A stretch of DNA of 64,000 bases, taken from positions 62,001 through 126,000 of the forward strand of contig JBAIAA010000599.1 in the NCBI GenBank assembly GCA_037893245.1, read 5' to 3'. Positions 1 to 10,100 of this stretch are shown one piece after another. The stretch comes from Crossaster papposus. Taxonomy: Eukaryota; Echinodermata; Asteroidea; Velatida; Solasteridae. Each line of letters starts with the position of its first letter. Position 1 is the first letter of the stretch. The position numbers and the translations under genes are program-made. The notes under the pieces are model-generated. The model ran no database searches, had not been told where the DNA came from, and saw nothing but the letters and a program-made list of their open reading frames with translations.

Positions 1-54
1 GAGTGTTCCCATCACAGTGTGACTGAGAGCAGTCACTGTGCTGAGCAAAATAGT
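1..54 (+). repeat. Representative 54-bp monomer (canonical class)
   Basis: This is the clearest full copy of the common class. It runs from GAGTGTTCCC to AATAGT and differs from the majority form only by AGCAAAAT in place of AGCAGAAT. The left half carries ATCACAGTGTGACT and the right half AGTCACTGTGCTGAGC. The length is exactly 18 triplets, so tracts made only of this class keep a reading frame open. The next three copies lie at 55-110 (56 bp), 111-164 and 165-218. Confidence 0.95.
13..40. other. Imperfect inverted repeat (stem-loop or cruciform candidate) present in each monomer
   Basis: In the first monomer, CACAGTG (13-19) and ACT (22-24) pair with AGTCACTGTG (31-40). This gives ten base pairs with a two-base bulge (TG, 20-21) and a six-base loop (GAGAGC, 25-30). 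The same arms occur in most monomers, so the window could hold several hundred such elements at about 54-bp spacing. In 56-bp monomers the two extra bases fall in the loop. In the common AGCTCTCAC variant, the loop and right arm instead contain the perfect palindrome GAGAGCTCTC. Pairing is read directly from the bases. Folding in the cell is not shown. Confidence 0.8.
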
Positions 55-110
55 GAGTGTTCCCATCACAGTGTGACTGCGAGAGCATTCACTGTCCAGA
101 GCAGGATAGT
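55..110 (+). repeat. Representative 56-bp monomer (GCGAGAGC class)
   Basis: Same unit as the 54-bp monomer but with two extra bases in the centre (GACTGCGAGAGC), followed by ATTCACTGTCCAGAGC and AGGATAGT. The change shifts the reading frame by two and adds one CpG. This class recurs through the window, for example at 2,187-2,242, 3,933-3,988 and 5,897-5,952. From the repeat distances, about one monomer in four has the 56-bp length. Confidence 0.93.
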
Positions 111-326
111 GAGTGTTCCCATCACCGTGTGACTGAGAGCAGTCACTGTGCTGAACAAAATAGTGAGTGTTCCCTTCACAGTGTGACTGAGAGCAGTCAC
201 TGTGCTGAACAGAATAATGAGTGTTCCCTTCACAGTGTGACTGAGAGCAGTCACTGTGCTGAACAGAATAGTGAGTGTTCCCATCACAGTGTGACTGAGA
301 GCAGTCACTGTGCTGAGCAGAATAGT

Positions 327-382
327 GAGTGTTTTCATCACAATGCGACTGTGAGAGCAGTCACTGTGCAGAGCAGAATAGT
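327..382 (+). repeat. Representative 56-bp monomer (TTTTCATCACAATGCG class)
   Basis: A distinct 56-bp class in which GTTCCCATCACAGTGTG is replaced by GTTTTCATCACAATGCG, followed by ACTGTGAGAGCAGTCACTG. It nearly always precedes a GCGAGAGC-class 56-bp monomer, so two frame-shifting units lie side by side (here the next is 383-438). The pair marks one fixed point in many higher-order repeats, for example near 1,040, 2,460, 4,208, 6,172 and 14,839. Confidence 0.9.
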
Positions 383-764
383 GAGTGTTCCCATCACAGT
401 GTGACTGCGAGAGCATTCACTGTGCAGAGCAGAATAGTGAGTGTTCCCATCACAGTGGGACTGAGAGCAGTCATTGTGCTGCGCAGAATAGTGAGTGTTC
501 CCATCACAGTTTGACTGTGAGAGCAGTCACTGTGCTGAGCAGAATAGTGAGTGTTCCCATCACAGTGTGACTGAGAGCATTCACTGTGCTGAGCAGAATA
601 GTGAGTGTTCCCGTTATAGTGTGGCTGAGAGCTCTCACTGTGCTGAGCAGAATAGTGAGTGTTCCCATCAGAGTGTGACTGAGAGCAGTCACTGTGCTGA
701 GCAGAATAGTTAGTGTTCCCATCAAAGTGTGACTGAGAGCAGTCACTGTGCTGAGCACAAGAGT

Positions 765-820
765 GAGTGTTCCCATCGCGGTGTGACTGCGAGAGCATTC
801 ACTGTGCAGAGCAGAATAGT
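765..820 (+). repeat. Representative CpG-cluster monomer (CATCGCGG class)
   Basis: A 56-bp class carrying CATCGCGGTGTGACTGCGAG, so three CpG dinucleotides fall in about 15 bp while the consensus monomer has none. It follows a class ending AGCACAAGAGT and precedes the class with GTTACAGAGAGC and CTGCGCAG, forming a fixed trio. I count 34 copies in the window, starting from this one, with further examples near 1,913, 3,277, 10,855, 28,795, 42,839, 51,397 and 61,445. None lies between about 5,700 and 10,850 or between 18,500 and 23,440, where a related class with GTTCCAATCAC takes its place. Confidence 0.9.
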
Positions 821-1156
821 GAGTGTTCCCATCACAGTGTTACAGAGAGCAGTCACTGTGCTGCGCAGAATAGTGAGTATTCCCATCACAGTTTGACTGT
901 GAGAGCAGTCACTGTGCTGAGCAGAATAGTGAGTTTTCCCATCACAGTGTGACTGAGAGCTCTCACTGTGCTGAGCAGAATAGTGAGTGTTCCCATCACA
1001 GTGTGACTGAGAGCAGTCACTGTGCTGAGCAAAATAGTGAGTGTTTTCATCACAATGCGACTGTGAGAGCAGTCACTGTGCAGAGCAGAATAGTGAGTGT
1101 TCCCATCACAGTGTGACTGCGAGAGCATTCACTGTGCAGAGCAGAATAGTGAGTGT

Positions 1157-2120
1157 TCCCATCACAGTGGGACTGAGAGCAGTCATTGTGCTGCGCAGAA
1201 TAGTGAGTGTTCCCATCACAGTTTGACTGTGAGAGCAGTCACTGTGCTGAGCAGAATAGTGAGTGTTCCCATCACAGTGTGACTGAGAGCATTCACTGTG
1301 CTGAGCAGAATAGTGAGTGTTCCCGTTATAGTGTGGCTGAGAGCTCTCACTGTGCTGAGCAGAATAGTGAGTGTTCCCATCAGAGTGTGACTGAGAGCAG
1401 TCACTGTGCTGAGCAGAATATTGAGTGTTCCCATAACAGTGTGACTGAAAGCTGTCACTGTGCTGAGCAGAATAGTGAATGTTCACATCACAGTGTGACT
1501 GAGAGCAGTCACTGTGCTGAGCAGAATAGTGAGTGTTTCCATCACAGTGTGACTGTCAGAGCATTCACTGTGCTGAGCAGAATAGTGAGTGTTCCCGTTA
1601 CAGTGTGACTTAGAGCTCTCACTGTGCTGACCAGAATAGTGAGTGTTCCCATCACAGTGTGACTGAGCGCAGTGACTGTGCTGAGCAAAATATTGAGTGT
1701 TCCAATCACAGTGTTACAGAGAGCAGTCACTGTGCTGCGCAGAATAGTGAGTGTTCCCAACACAGTTTGACTGTGAGAGCAGTCACTGTGCTGAACAGAA
1801 TAGTTAGTGTTTCCATCAAAGTGTGACTGAGAGCTGTCAATGTGCTGAGCAGAATAGTAAGTGTTCACATCACAGTGTGACTGAGAGCAGTCACTGTGCT
1901 GAGCACAAGAGTGAGTGTTCCCATCGCGGTGTGACTGCGAGAGCATTCACTGTTCAGAGCAGAATAGTGAGTGTTCCCATCACAGTGTTACAGAGAGCAG
2001 TCACTGTGCTGCGCAGAATAGTGAGTATTCCCATCACAGTTTGACTGTGAGAGCAGTCACTGTGCTGAGCAGAATAGTGAGTGTTCCCGTTACAGTGTGG
2101 CTGAGAGCTCTCACTGTGCT
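1157..2120. repeat. Higher-order repeat segment, copy 1 of a 1,364-bp shift
   Basis: The order of monomer variants across this stretch recurs at 2,521-3,484, including the run GTTATAGTGTGGC, GAGCGCAGTGAC, CTGCGCAG, GTCAATGTG and CATCGCGG. The shift of 1,364 bp fits 25 monomers including seven 56-bp forms. The copies differ by scattered single bases, for example GACTTAGAGC near 1,607 against GACTGAGAGC downstream. The match breaks near 2,120, where this copy has CTGAGCAG and the other has CTGACCAG. Confidence 0.8.
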
Positions 2121-2520
2121 GAGCAGAATAGTGAGTGTTCCCATCACAGTGTGACTGAGAGCTCTCACTGTGCTGAGCAAAATAGTGAGTGTTCCCATCA
2201 CAGTGTGACTGCGAGAGCATTCACTGTCCAGAGCAGGATAGTGAGTGTTCCCATCACCGTGTGACTGAGAGCAGTCACTGTGCTGAGCAAAATATTGAGT
2301 GTTCCCATCACAGTGTGACTGAGAGCAGTCACTGTGCTGAACAGAATAGTGAGTGTTCCCTTCACAGTGTGACTGAGAGCAGTCACTGTGCTGAACAGAA
2401 TAGTGAGTGTTCCCATCACAGTGTGACTGAGAGCAGTCACTGTGCTGAGCAGAATAGTGAGTGTTTTCATCACAATGCGACTGTGAGAGCAGTCACTGTG
2501 CAGAGCAGAATAGTGAGTGT

Positions 2521-3484
2521 TCCCATCACAGTGGGACTGAGAGCAGTCATTGTGCTGCGCAGAATAGTGAGTGTTCCCATCACAGTTTGACTGTGAGAGC
2601 AGTCACTGTGCTGAGCAGAATAGTGAGTGTTCCCATCACAGTGTGACTGAGAGCATTCACTGTGCTGAGCAGAATAGTGAGTGTTCCCGTTATAGTGTGG
2701 CTGAGAGCTCTCACTGTGCTGAGCAGAATAGTGAGTGTTCCCATCAGAGTGTGACTGAGAGCACTCACTGTGCTGAGCAGAATATTGAGTGTTCCCATAA
2801 CAGTGTGACTGAGAGCTGTCACTGTGCTGAGCAGAATAGTGAATGTTCACATCACAGTGTGACTGAGAGCAGTCACTGTGCTGAGCAGAATAGTGAGTGT
2901 TTCCATCACAGTGTGACTGTCAGAGCATTCACTGTGCTGAGCAGAATAGTGAGTGTTCCCGTTACAGTGTGACTGAGAGCTCTCACTGTGCTGACCAGAA
3001 TAGTGAGTGTTCCCATCACAGTGTGACTGAGCGCAGTGACTGTGCTGAGCAAAATATTGAGTGTTCCAATCACAGTGTTACAGAGAGCAGTCACTGTGCT
3101 GCGCAGAATAGTGAGTGTTCCCAACACAGTTTGACTGTGAGAGCAGTCACTGTGCTGAACAGAATAGTTAGTGTTCCCATCAAAGTGTGACTGAGAGCTG
3201 TCAATGTGCTGAGCAGAATAGTAAGTGTTCACATCACAGTGTGACTGAGAGCAGTCACTGTGCTGAGCACAAGAGTGAGTGTTCCCATCGCGGTGTGACT
3301 GCGAGAGCATTCACTGTTCAGAGCAGAATAGTGAGTGTTCCCATCACAGTGTTACAGAGAGCAGTCACTGTGCTGCGCAGAATAGTGAGTATTCCCATCA
3401 CAGTTTGACTGTGAGAGCAGTCACTGTGCTGAGCAGAATAGTGAGTGTTCCCGTTACAGTGTGGCTGAGAGCTCTCACTGTGCT
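2521..3484. repeat. Higher-order repeat segment, copy 2 of the 1,364-bp shift
   Basis: Second copy of the 1,157-2,120 segment. Its right end runs into a shorter 492-bp step: 2,970-3,385 recurs at 3,462-3,877, sharing the rarer CTGACCAG variant at 2,994 and 3,486. A 492-bp step fits nine monomers with three 56-bp forms. The overlap of the two steps suggests successive unequal exchanges. Confidence 0.75.
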
Positions 3485-3879
3485 GACCAGAATAGTGAGT
3501 GTTCCCATCACAGTGTGACTGAGCGCAGTGACTGTGCTGAGCAAAATATTGAGTGTTCCAATCACAGTGTTACAGAGAGCAGTCACTGTGCTGCGCAGAA
3601 TAGTGAGTGTTCCCAACACAGTTTGACTGTGAGAGCAGTCACTGTGCTGAACAGAATAGTTAGTGTTCCCATCAAAGTGTGACTGAGAGCTGTCAATGTG
3701 CTGAGCAGAATAGTAAGTGTTCACATCACAGTGTGACTGAGAGCAGTCACTGTGCTGAGCACAAGAGTGAGTGTTCCCATCGCGGTGTGACTGCGAGAGC
3801 ATTCACTGTTCAGAGCAGAATAGTGAGTTTTCCCATCACAGTGTTACAGAGAGCAGTCACTGTGCTGCGCAGAATAGTG

Positions 3880-5193
3880 AGTGTTCCCATCACAGTGTGA
3901 CTGAGAGCTCTCACTGTGCTGAGCAAAATAGTGAGTGTTCCCATCACAGTGTGACTGCGAGAGCATTCACTGTCCAGAGCAGGATAGTGAGTGTTCCCAT
4001 CACCGTGTGACTGAGAGCAGTCACTGTGCTGAGCAAAATATTGAGTGTTCCCATCACAGTGTGACTGAGAGCAGTCACTGTGCTGAACAGAATAGTGAGT
4101 GTTCCCTTCACAGTGTGACTGAGAGCAGTCACTGTGCTGAACAGAATAGTGAGTGTTCCCATCACAGTGTGACTGAGAGCAGTCACTGTGCTGAGCAGAA
4201 TAGTGAGTGTTTTCATCACAATGCGACTGTGAGAGCAGTCACTGTGCAGAGCAGAATAGTGAGTGTTCCCATCACAGTGTGACTGCGAGAGCATTCACTG
4301 TGCAGAGCAGAATAGTGAGTGTTCCCATCACAGTGTGACTGAGAGCAGTCATTGTGCTGCGCAGAAAAGTGAGTGTTCCCATCACAGTTTGACTGTGAGA
4401 GCAGTCACTGTGCTGAGCAGAATAGTGAGTGTTCCCATCACAGTGTGACTGAGAGCATTCACTGTGCTGAGCAGAATAGTGAGTGTTCCCGTTATAGTGT
4501 GGCTGAGAGCTCTCACTGTGCTGAGCAGAATAGTGAGTGTTCCCATTAGAGTGTGACTGAGAGCAGTCACTGTGCTGAGCAGAATATTGAGTGTTCCCAT
4601 AACAGTGTGACTGAGAGCTGTCACTGTGCTGAGCAGAATAGTGAGTGTTCACATCACAGTGTGACTGAGAGCAGTCACTGTGCTGAGCAGAATAGTGAGT
4701 GTTTCCATCACAGTGTGACTGTCAGAGCATTCACTGTGCTGAGCAGAATAGTGAGTGTTCCCGTTACAGTGTGACTGAGAGCTCTCACTGTGCTGAGCAG
4801 AATAGTGAGTGTTCCCATCACAGTGTGACTGAGCGCAGTGACTGTGCTGAGCAAAATATTGAGTGTTACCATCACAGTGTGACTGAGAGCTGTCACTGTG
4901 CTGAGCAGAATAGTGAGTGTTCTCATCACAGTGTGACTGTGAGAGCATTCACTGTGCTGAGCAGAATAGTGAGTGTTCCCGTTACAGTGTGACTGAGAGC
5001 TCTCACTGTGCTGAGCAGAATAGTAAGTGTTCCCATCACAGTGTGACTGAGCGCAGTGACTGTGCTGAGCAAAATATTGAGTGTTCCCATCACAGTGTGA
5101 CTGAGAGCAGTCACTGTGCTAAACAGAATAGTTAGTGTTCCCATCAAAGTGTGACTGAGAGCAGTCACTGTGCTGAACAGAATAGTTAGTGTT
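3880..5193. repeat. 1,964-bp higher-order repeat, first instance
   Basis: This stretch recurs 1,964 bp downstream at 5,844-7,157. The step fits 36 monomers including ten 56-bp forms. It contains the GTTCCCATTAGAG variant (4,541-4,553), a marker of this unit. One visible difference is GAGAGCTCTC here against GAGGGCTCTC at about 5,868. The match ends near 5,193, where this copy has CATCAAAG and the other CTTCACAG. Confidence 0.85.
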
Positions 5194-5843
5194 CCCATCA
5201 AAGTGTGACTGAGAGCTGTCAATGTGCTGAGCAGAATAGTAAGTGTTCACATCACAGTGTGACTGAGAGCAGTCATTGTGCTGAGCACAAGAGTGAGTGT
5301 TCCCATCGCGGTGTGACTGCGAGAGCATTCACTGTGCAGAGCAGAATAGTGAGTGTTCCCATCACAGTGTTACAGAGAGCAGTCACTGTGCTGCGCAGAA
5401 TAGTGAGTATTCCCATCACAGTTTGACTGTGAGAGCAGTCACTGTGCTAAGCAGAATAGTGAGTGTTCCTGTTACAGTGTGGCTGAGAGCTCTCACTGTG
5501 CTGAGCAGAATAGTGAGTGTTCCCATCACAGTGTGACTGAGAGCTCTCACTGTGCTGAGCAGAATAGTAAGTGTTCACATCACAGTGTGACTGAGAGCAG
5601 TCACTGTGCTGAGCACAAGAGTGAGTGTTCCCATCGCGGTGTGACTGCGAGAGCATTCACTGTTCAGAGCAGAATAGTGAGTGTTCCCATCACAGTGTTA
5701 CAGAGAGCAGTCACTGTGCTGCGCAGAATAGTGAGTATTCCCATCACAGTTTGACTGTGAGAGCAGTCACTGTGCTGAGCAGAATAGTGAGTGTTCCCGT
5801 TACAGTGTGGCTGAGAGCTCTCACTGTGCTGAGCAGAATAGTG

Positions 5844-7157
5844 AGTGTTCCCATCACAGTGTGACTGAGGGCTCTCACTGTGCTGAGCAAAATAGTGAGT
5901 GTTCCCATCACAGTGTGACTGCGAGAGCATTCACTGTCCAGAGCAGGATAGTGAGTGTTCCCATCACCGTGTGACTGAGAGCAGTCACTGTGCTGAGCAA
6001 AATATTGAGTGTTCCCATCACAGTGTGACTGAGAGCAGTCACTGTGCTGAACAGAATAGTGAGTGTTCCCTTCACAGTGTGACTGAGAGCAGTCACTGTG
6101 CTGAACAGAATAGTGAGTGTTCCCATCACAGTGTGACTGAGAGCAGTCACTGTGCTGAGCAGAATAGTGAGTGTTTTCATCACAATGCGACTGTGAGAGC
6201 AGTCACTGTGCAGAGCAGAATAGTGAGTGTTCCCATCACAGTGTGACTGCGAGAGCATTCACTGTGCAGAGCAGAATAGTGAGTGTTCCCATCACAGTGT
6301 GACTGAGAGCAGTCATTGTGCTGCGCAGAAAAGTGAGTGTTCCCATCACAGTTTGACTGTGAGAGCAGTCACTGTGCTGAGCAGAATAGTGAGTGTTCCC
6401 ATCACAGTGTGACTGAGAGCATTCACTGTGCTGAGCAGAATAGTGAGTGTTCCCGTTATAGTGTGGCTGAGAGCTCTCACTGTGCTGAGCAGAATAGTGA
6501 GTGTTCCCATTAGAGTGTGACTGAGAGCAGTCACTGTGCTGAGCAGAATATTGAGTGTTCCCATAACAGTGTGACTGAGAGCTGTCACTGTGCTGAGCAG
6601 AATAGTGAGTGTTCACATCACAGTGTGACTGAGAGCAGTCACTGTGCTGAGCAGAATAGTGAGTGTTTCCATCACAGTGTGACTGTCAGAGCATTCACTG
6701 TGCTGAGCAGAATAGTGAGTGTTCCCGTTACAGTGTGACTGAGAGCTCTCACTGTGCTGAGCAGAATAGTGAGTGTTCCCATCACAGTGTGACTGAGCGC
6801 AGTGACTGTGCTGAGCAAAATATTGAGTGTTACCATCACAGTGTGACTGAGAGCTGTCACTGTGCTGAGCAGAATAGTGAGTGTTCTCATCACAGTGTGA
6901 CTGTGAGAGCATTCACTGTGCTGAGCAGAATAGTGAGTGTTCCCGTTACAGTGTGACTGAGAGCTCTCACTGTGCTGAGCAGAATAGTAAGTGTTCCCAT
7001 CACAGTGTGACTGAGCGCAGTGACTGTGCTGAGCAAAATATTGAGTGTTCCCATCACAGTGTGACTGAGAGCAGTCACTGTGCTAAACAGAATAGTTAGT
7101 GTTCCCATCAAAGTGTGACTGAGAGCAGTCACTGTGCTGAACAGAATAGTTAGTGTT
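5844..7157. repeat. 1,964-bp higher-order repeat, second instance
   Basis: Second instance of the 3,880-5,193 segment, starting in tandem register with it. It carries the GAGGGCTCTC variant near 5,868, which is also present in the downstream copies near 14,535 and 17,043. Those later copies therefore derive from this instance rather than from the first. After about 7,147 the sequence joins block A. Confidence 0.82.
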
Positions 7158-10100
7158 CCCTTCACAGTGTGACTAAGAGCAGTCACTGTGCTGAACAGAA
7201 TAGTGAGTGTTCCCATCACAGTGTGACTGAGAGCAGTCACTGTGCTGAGCAGAATAGTGAGTGTTTTCATCACAATGCGACTGTGAGAGCAGTCACTGTG
7301 CAGAGCAGATTAGTGAGTGTTCCCATCACAGTGTGACTGCGAGAGCATTCACTTTGCAGAGCAGAATAGTGAGTGTTCCCATCACAGTGTGACTGAGAGC
7401 AGTCACTGTGCTAAACAGAATAGTTAGTGTTCCCATCAAAGTGTGACTGAGAGCTGTCAATGTGCTGAGCAGAATAGTAAGTGTTCACATCACAGTGTGA
7501 CTGAGAGCAGTCACTGTGCTGAGCACAAGAGTGAGTGTTCCAATCACAGTGTTACAGAGAGCAGTCACTGTGCTGCGCAGAATAGTGAGTGTTCCCATCA
7601 CAGTTTGACTGTGAGAGCTGTCACTGTGCTGAGCAGAATAGTGAGTGTTCACATCACAGTGTGACTAAGAGCAGTCACTGTGCTGAGCAGAATAGTGAGT
7701 GTTTCCATCACAGTGTGACTGTGAGAGCATTCACTGTGCTGAGCAGAATAGTGAGTGTTCCCGTTACAGTGTGACTGAGAGCTGTCAATGTGCTGAGCAG
7801 AATAGTAAGTGTTCACATCACAGTGTGACTGAGAGCTCTCATTGTGCTGAGCAAAATAGTAAGTGTTCACATCACAGTGTGGCTGACATCTCTCACTGTG
7901 CTGAGCAGAATAGTGAGTGTTCCCGTTACAGTGTGACTGAGAGCTCTCACTGTGCTGAGCAGAATAGTAAGTGTTCCCATCACAGTGTGACTGTGCGCAG
8001 TGACTGTGCTGAGCAAAATATTGAGTGTTCCAATCACAGTGTTAAAGAGAGCAGTCACTGTGCTGCGCAGAATAGTGAGTGTTCCCAACACAGTTTGACT
8101 GTGAGAGCAGTCACTGTGATGAGCAGAATAGTGAGTGTTACCATCACAGTGTGACTGAGAGCTGTCACTGTGCTGAGCAGAATAGTGAGTGTTCACATCA
8201 CAGTGTGACTGTGAGAGCATTCACTGTGCTGAGCAGAATAGTGAGTGTTCCAGTTACAGTGTGACTGAGAGCTCTCACTGTGCTGAGCAGAATAGTGAGT
8301 GTTCCTGTTATAGTGTGGCTGAGAGCTCTAACTGTGCTGAGCAGAATAGTGAGTGTTCCCATCACAGTGTGACTGAGAGCAGTCACTGTGCTGAGCAGAA
8401 TATTGAGTGTTCCCATAACAGTGTGACTGAGAGCTGTCACTGTGCTGAGCAGAATAGTGAGTGTTCACATCACAGTGTGACTGAGAGCAGTCACTGTGCT
8501 GAGCAGACTAGTGAGTGTTTCCATCACAGTGTGACTGTGAGAGCATTCACTGTGCTGAGCAGAATAGTGAGTGTTCCCGTTACAGTGTGACTGAGAGCTC
8601 TCACTGTGCTGAGCAGAATAGTGAGTGTTCCCATCACAGTGTGGCTGAGCGCAGTGACTGTGCTGAGCAAAATATTGAGTGTTCCCATCACAGTGTGACT
8701 GAGAGCAGTCACTGTGCTGAACAGAATAGTGAGTGTTCCTATCACAGTGTGACTGAGAGCTGTCAATGTGCTGAGCAGAATAGTAAGTGTTCACATCACA
8801 GTGTGACTGAGAGCTCTCATTGTGCTGAGCAAGATAGTAAGTGTTCACATCACAGTGTGGCTGACATCTCTCACTGTGCTGAGCAGAATAGTGAGTGTTG
8901 CCATCACAGTGTGACTGAGAGCAGTCACTGTGCTGAGCAAAATAGTGAGTGTTCCCATCACAGTGTGACTGAGAGCAGTTACTGTGCTGAACAAAATAGT
9001 GAGTGTTCCCTTCACAGTGTGACTAAGAGCAGTCACTGTGCTGAACAGAATAGTGAGTGTTCCCATCACAGTGTGACTGAGAGCAGTCACTGTGCTGAGC
9101 AGAATAGTGAGTGTTTTCATCACAATGCGACTGTGAGAGCAGTCACTGTGCAGAGCAGATTAGTGAGTGTTCCCATCACAGTGTGACTGCGAGAGCATTC
9201 ACTTTGCAGAGCAGAATAGTGAGTGTTCCCATCACAGTGTGACTGAGAGCAGTCACTGTGCTAAACAGAATAGTTAGTGTTCCCATCAAAGTGTGACTGA
9301 GAGCTGTCAATGTGCTGAGCACAAGAGTGAGTGTTCCAATCACAGTGTTACAGAGAGCAGTCACTGTGCTGCGCAGAATAGTGAGTGTTCCCATCACAGT
9401 TTGACTGTGAGAGCAGTTACTGTGCTGAGCAGAATAGTGAGTGTTCACATCACAGTGTGACTAAGAGCAGTCACTGTGCTGAGCAGAATAGTGAGTGTTT
9501 CCATCACAGTGTGACTGTGAGAGCATTCACTGTGCTGAGCAGAATAGTGAGTGTTTCCATCACAGTGTGACTGTGAGAGCATTCACTGTGCTGAGCAGAA
9601 TAGTGAGTGTTCCCGTTACAGTGTGACTGAGAGCTCTCACTGTGCTGAGCAGAATAGTGAGTGTTCCCATCACAGTGTGACTGAGAGCTGTCAATGTGCT
9701 GAGCAGAATAGTAAGTGTTCACATCACAGTGTGACTGAGAGCAGTCACTGTGCTGAGCACAAGAGTGAGTGTTCCAATCACAGTGTCACAGAGAGCAGTC
9801 ACTGTGCTGCGCAGAATAGTGAGTGTTCCCATCACAGTTTGACTGTGAGAGCAGTTACTGTGCTGAGCAGAATAGTGAGTGTTCACATCACAGTGTGACT
9901 AAGAGCAGTCACTGTGCTGAGCAGAATAGTGAGTGTTTCCATCACAGTGTGACTGTGAGAGCATTCACTGTGCTGAGCAGAATAGTGAGTGTTCCCGTTA
10001 CAGTGTGACTGAGAGCTCTCACTGTGCTGAGCAGAATAGTGAGTGTTCCCATCACAGTGTGACTGAGAGCTGTCAATGTGCTGAGCAGAATTGTAAGTGT

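Noticed and set aside
1-54. An 18-bp sub-repeat within the monomer, since CTGAG occurs at 23 and 41 and 54 equals 3 x 18.
   Set aside because: The similarity covers only about nine bases (CTGAGAGCAG against CTGAGCAG) and the first third of the monomer does not fit. It may be chance.
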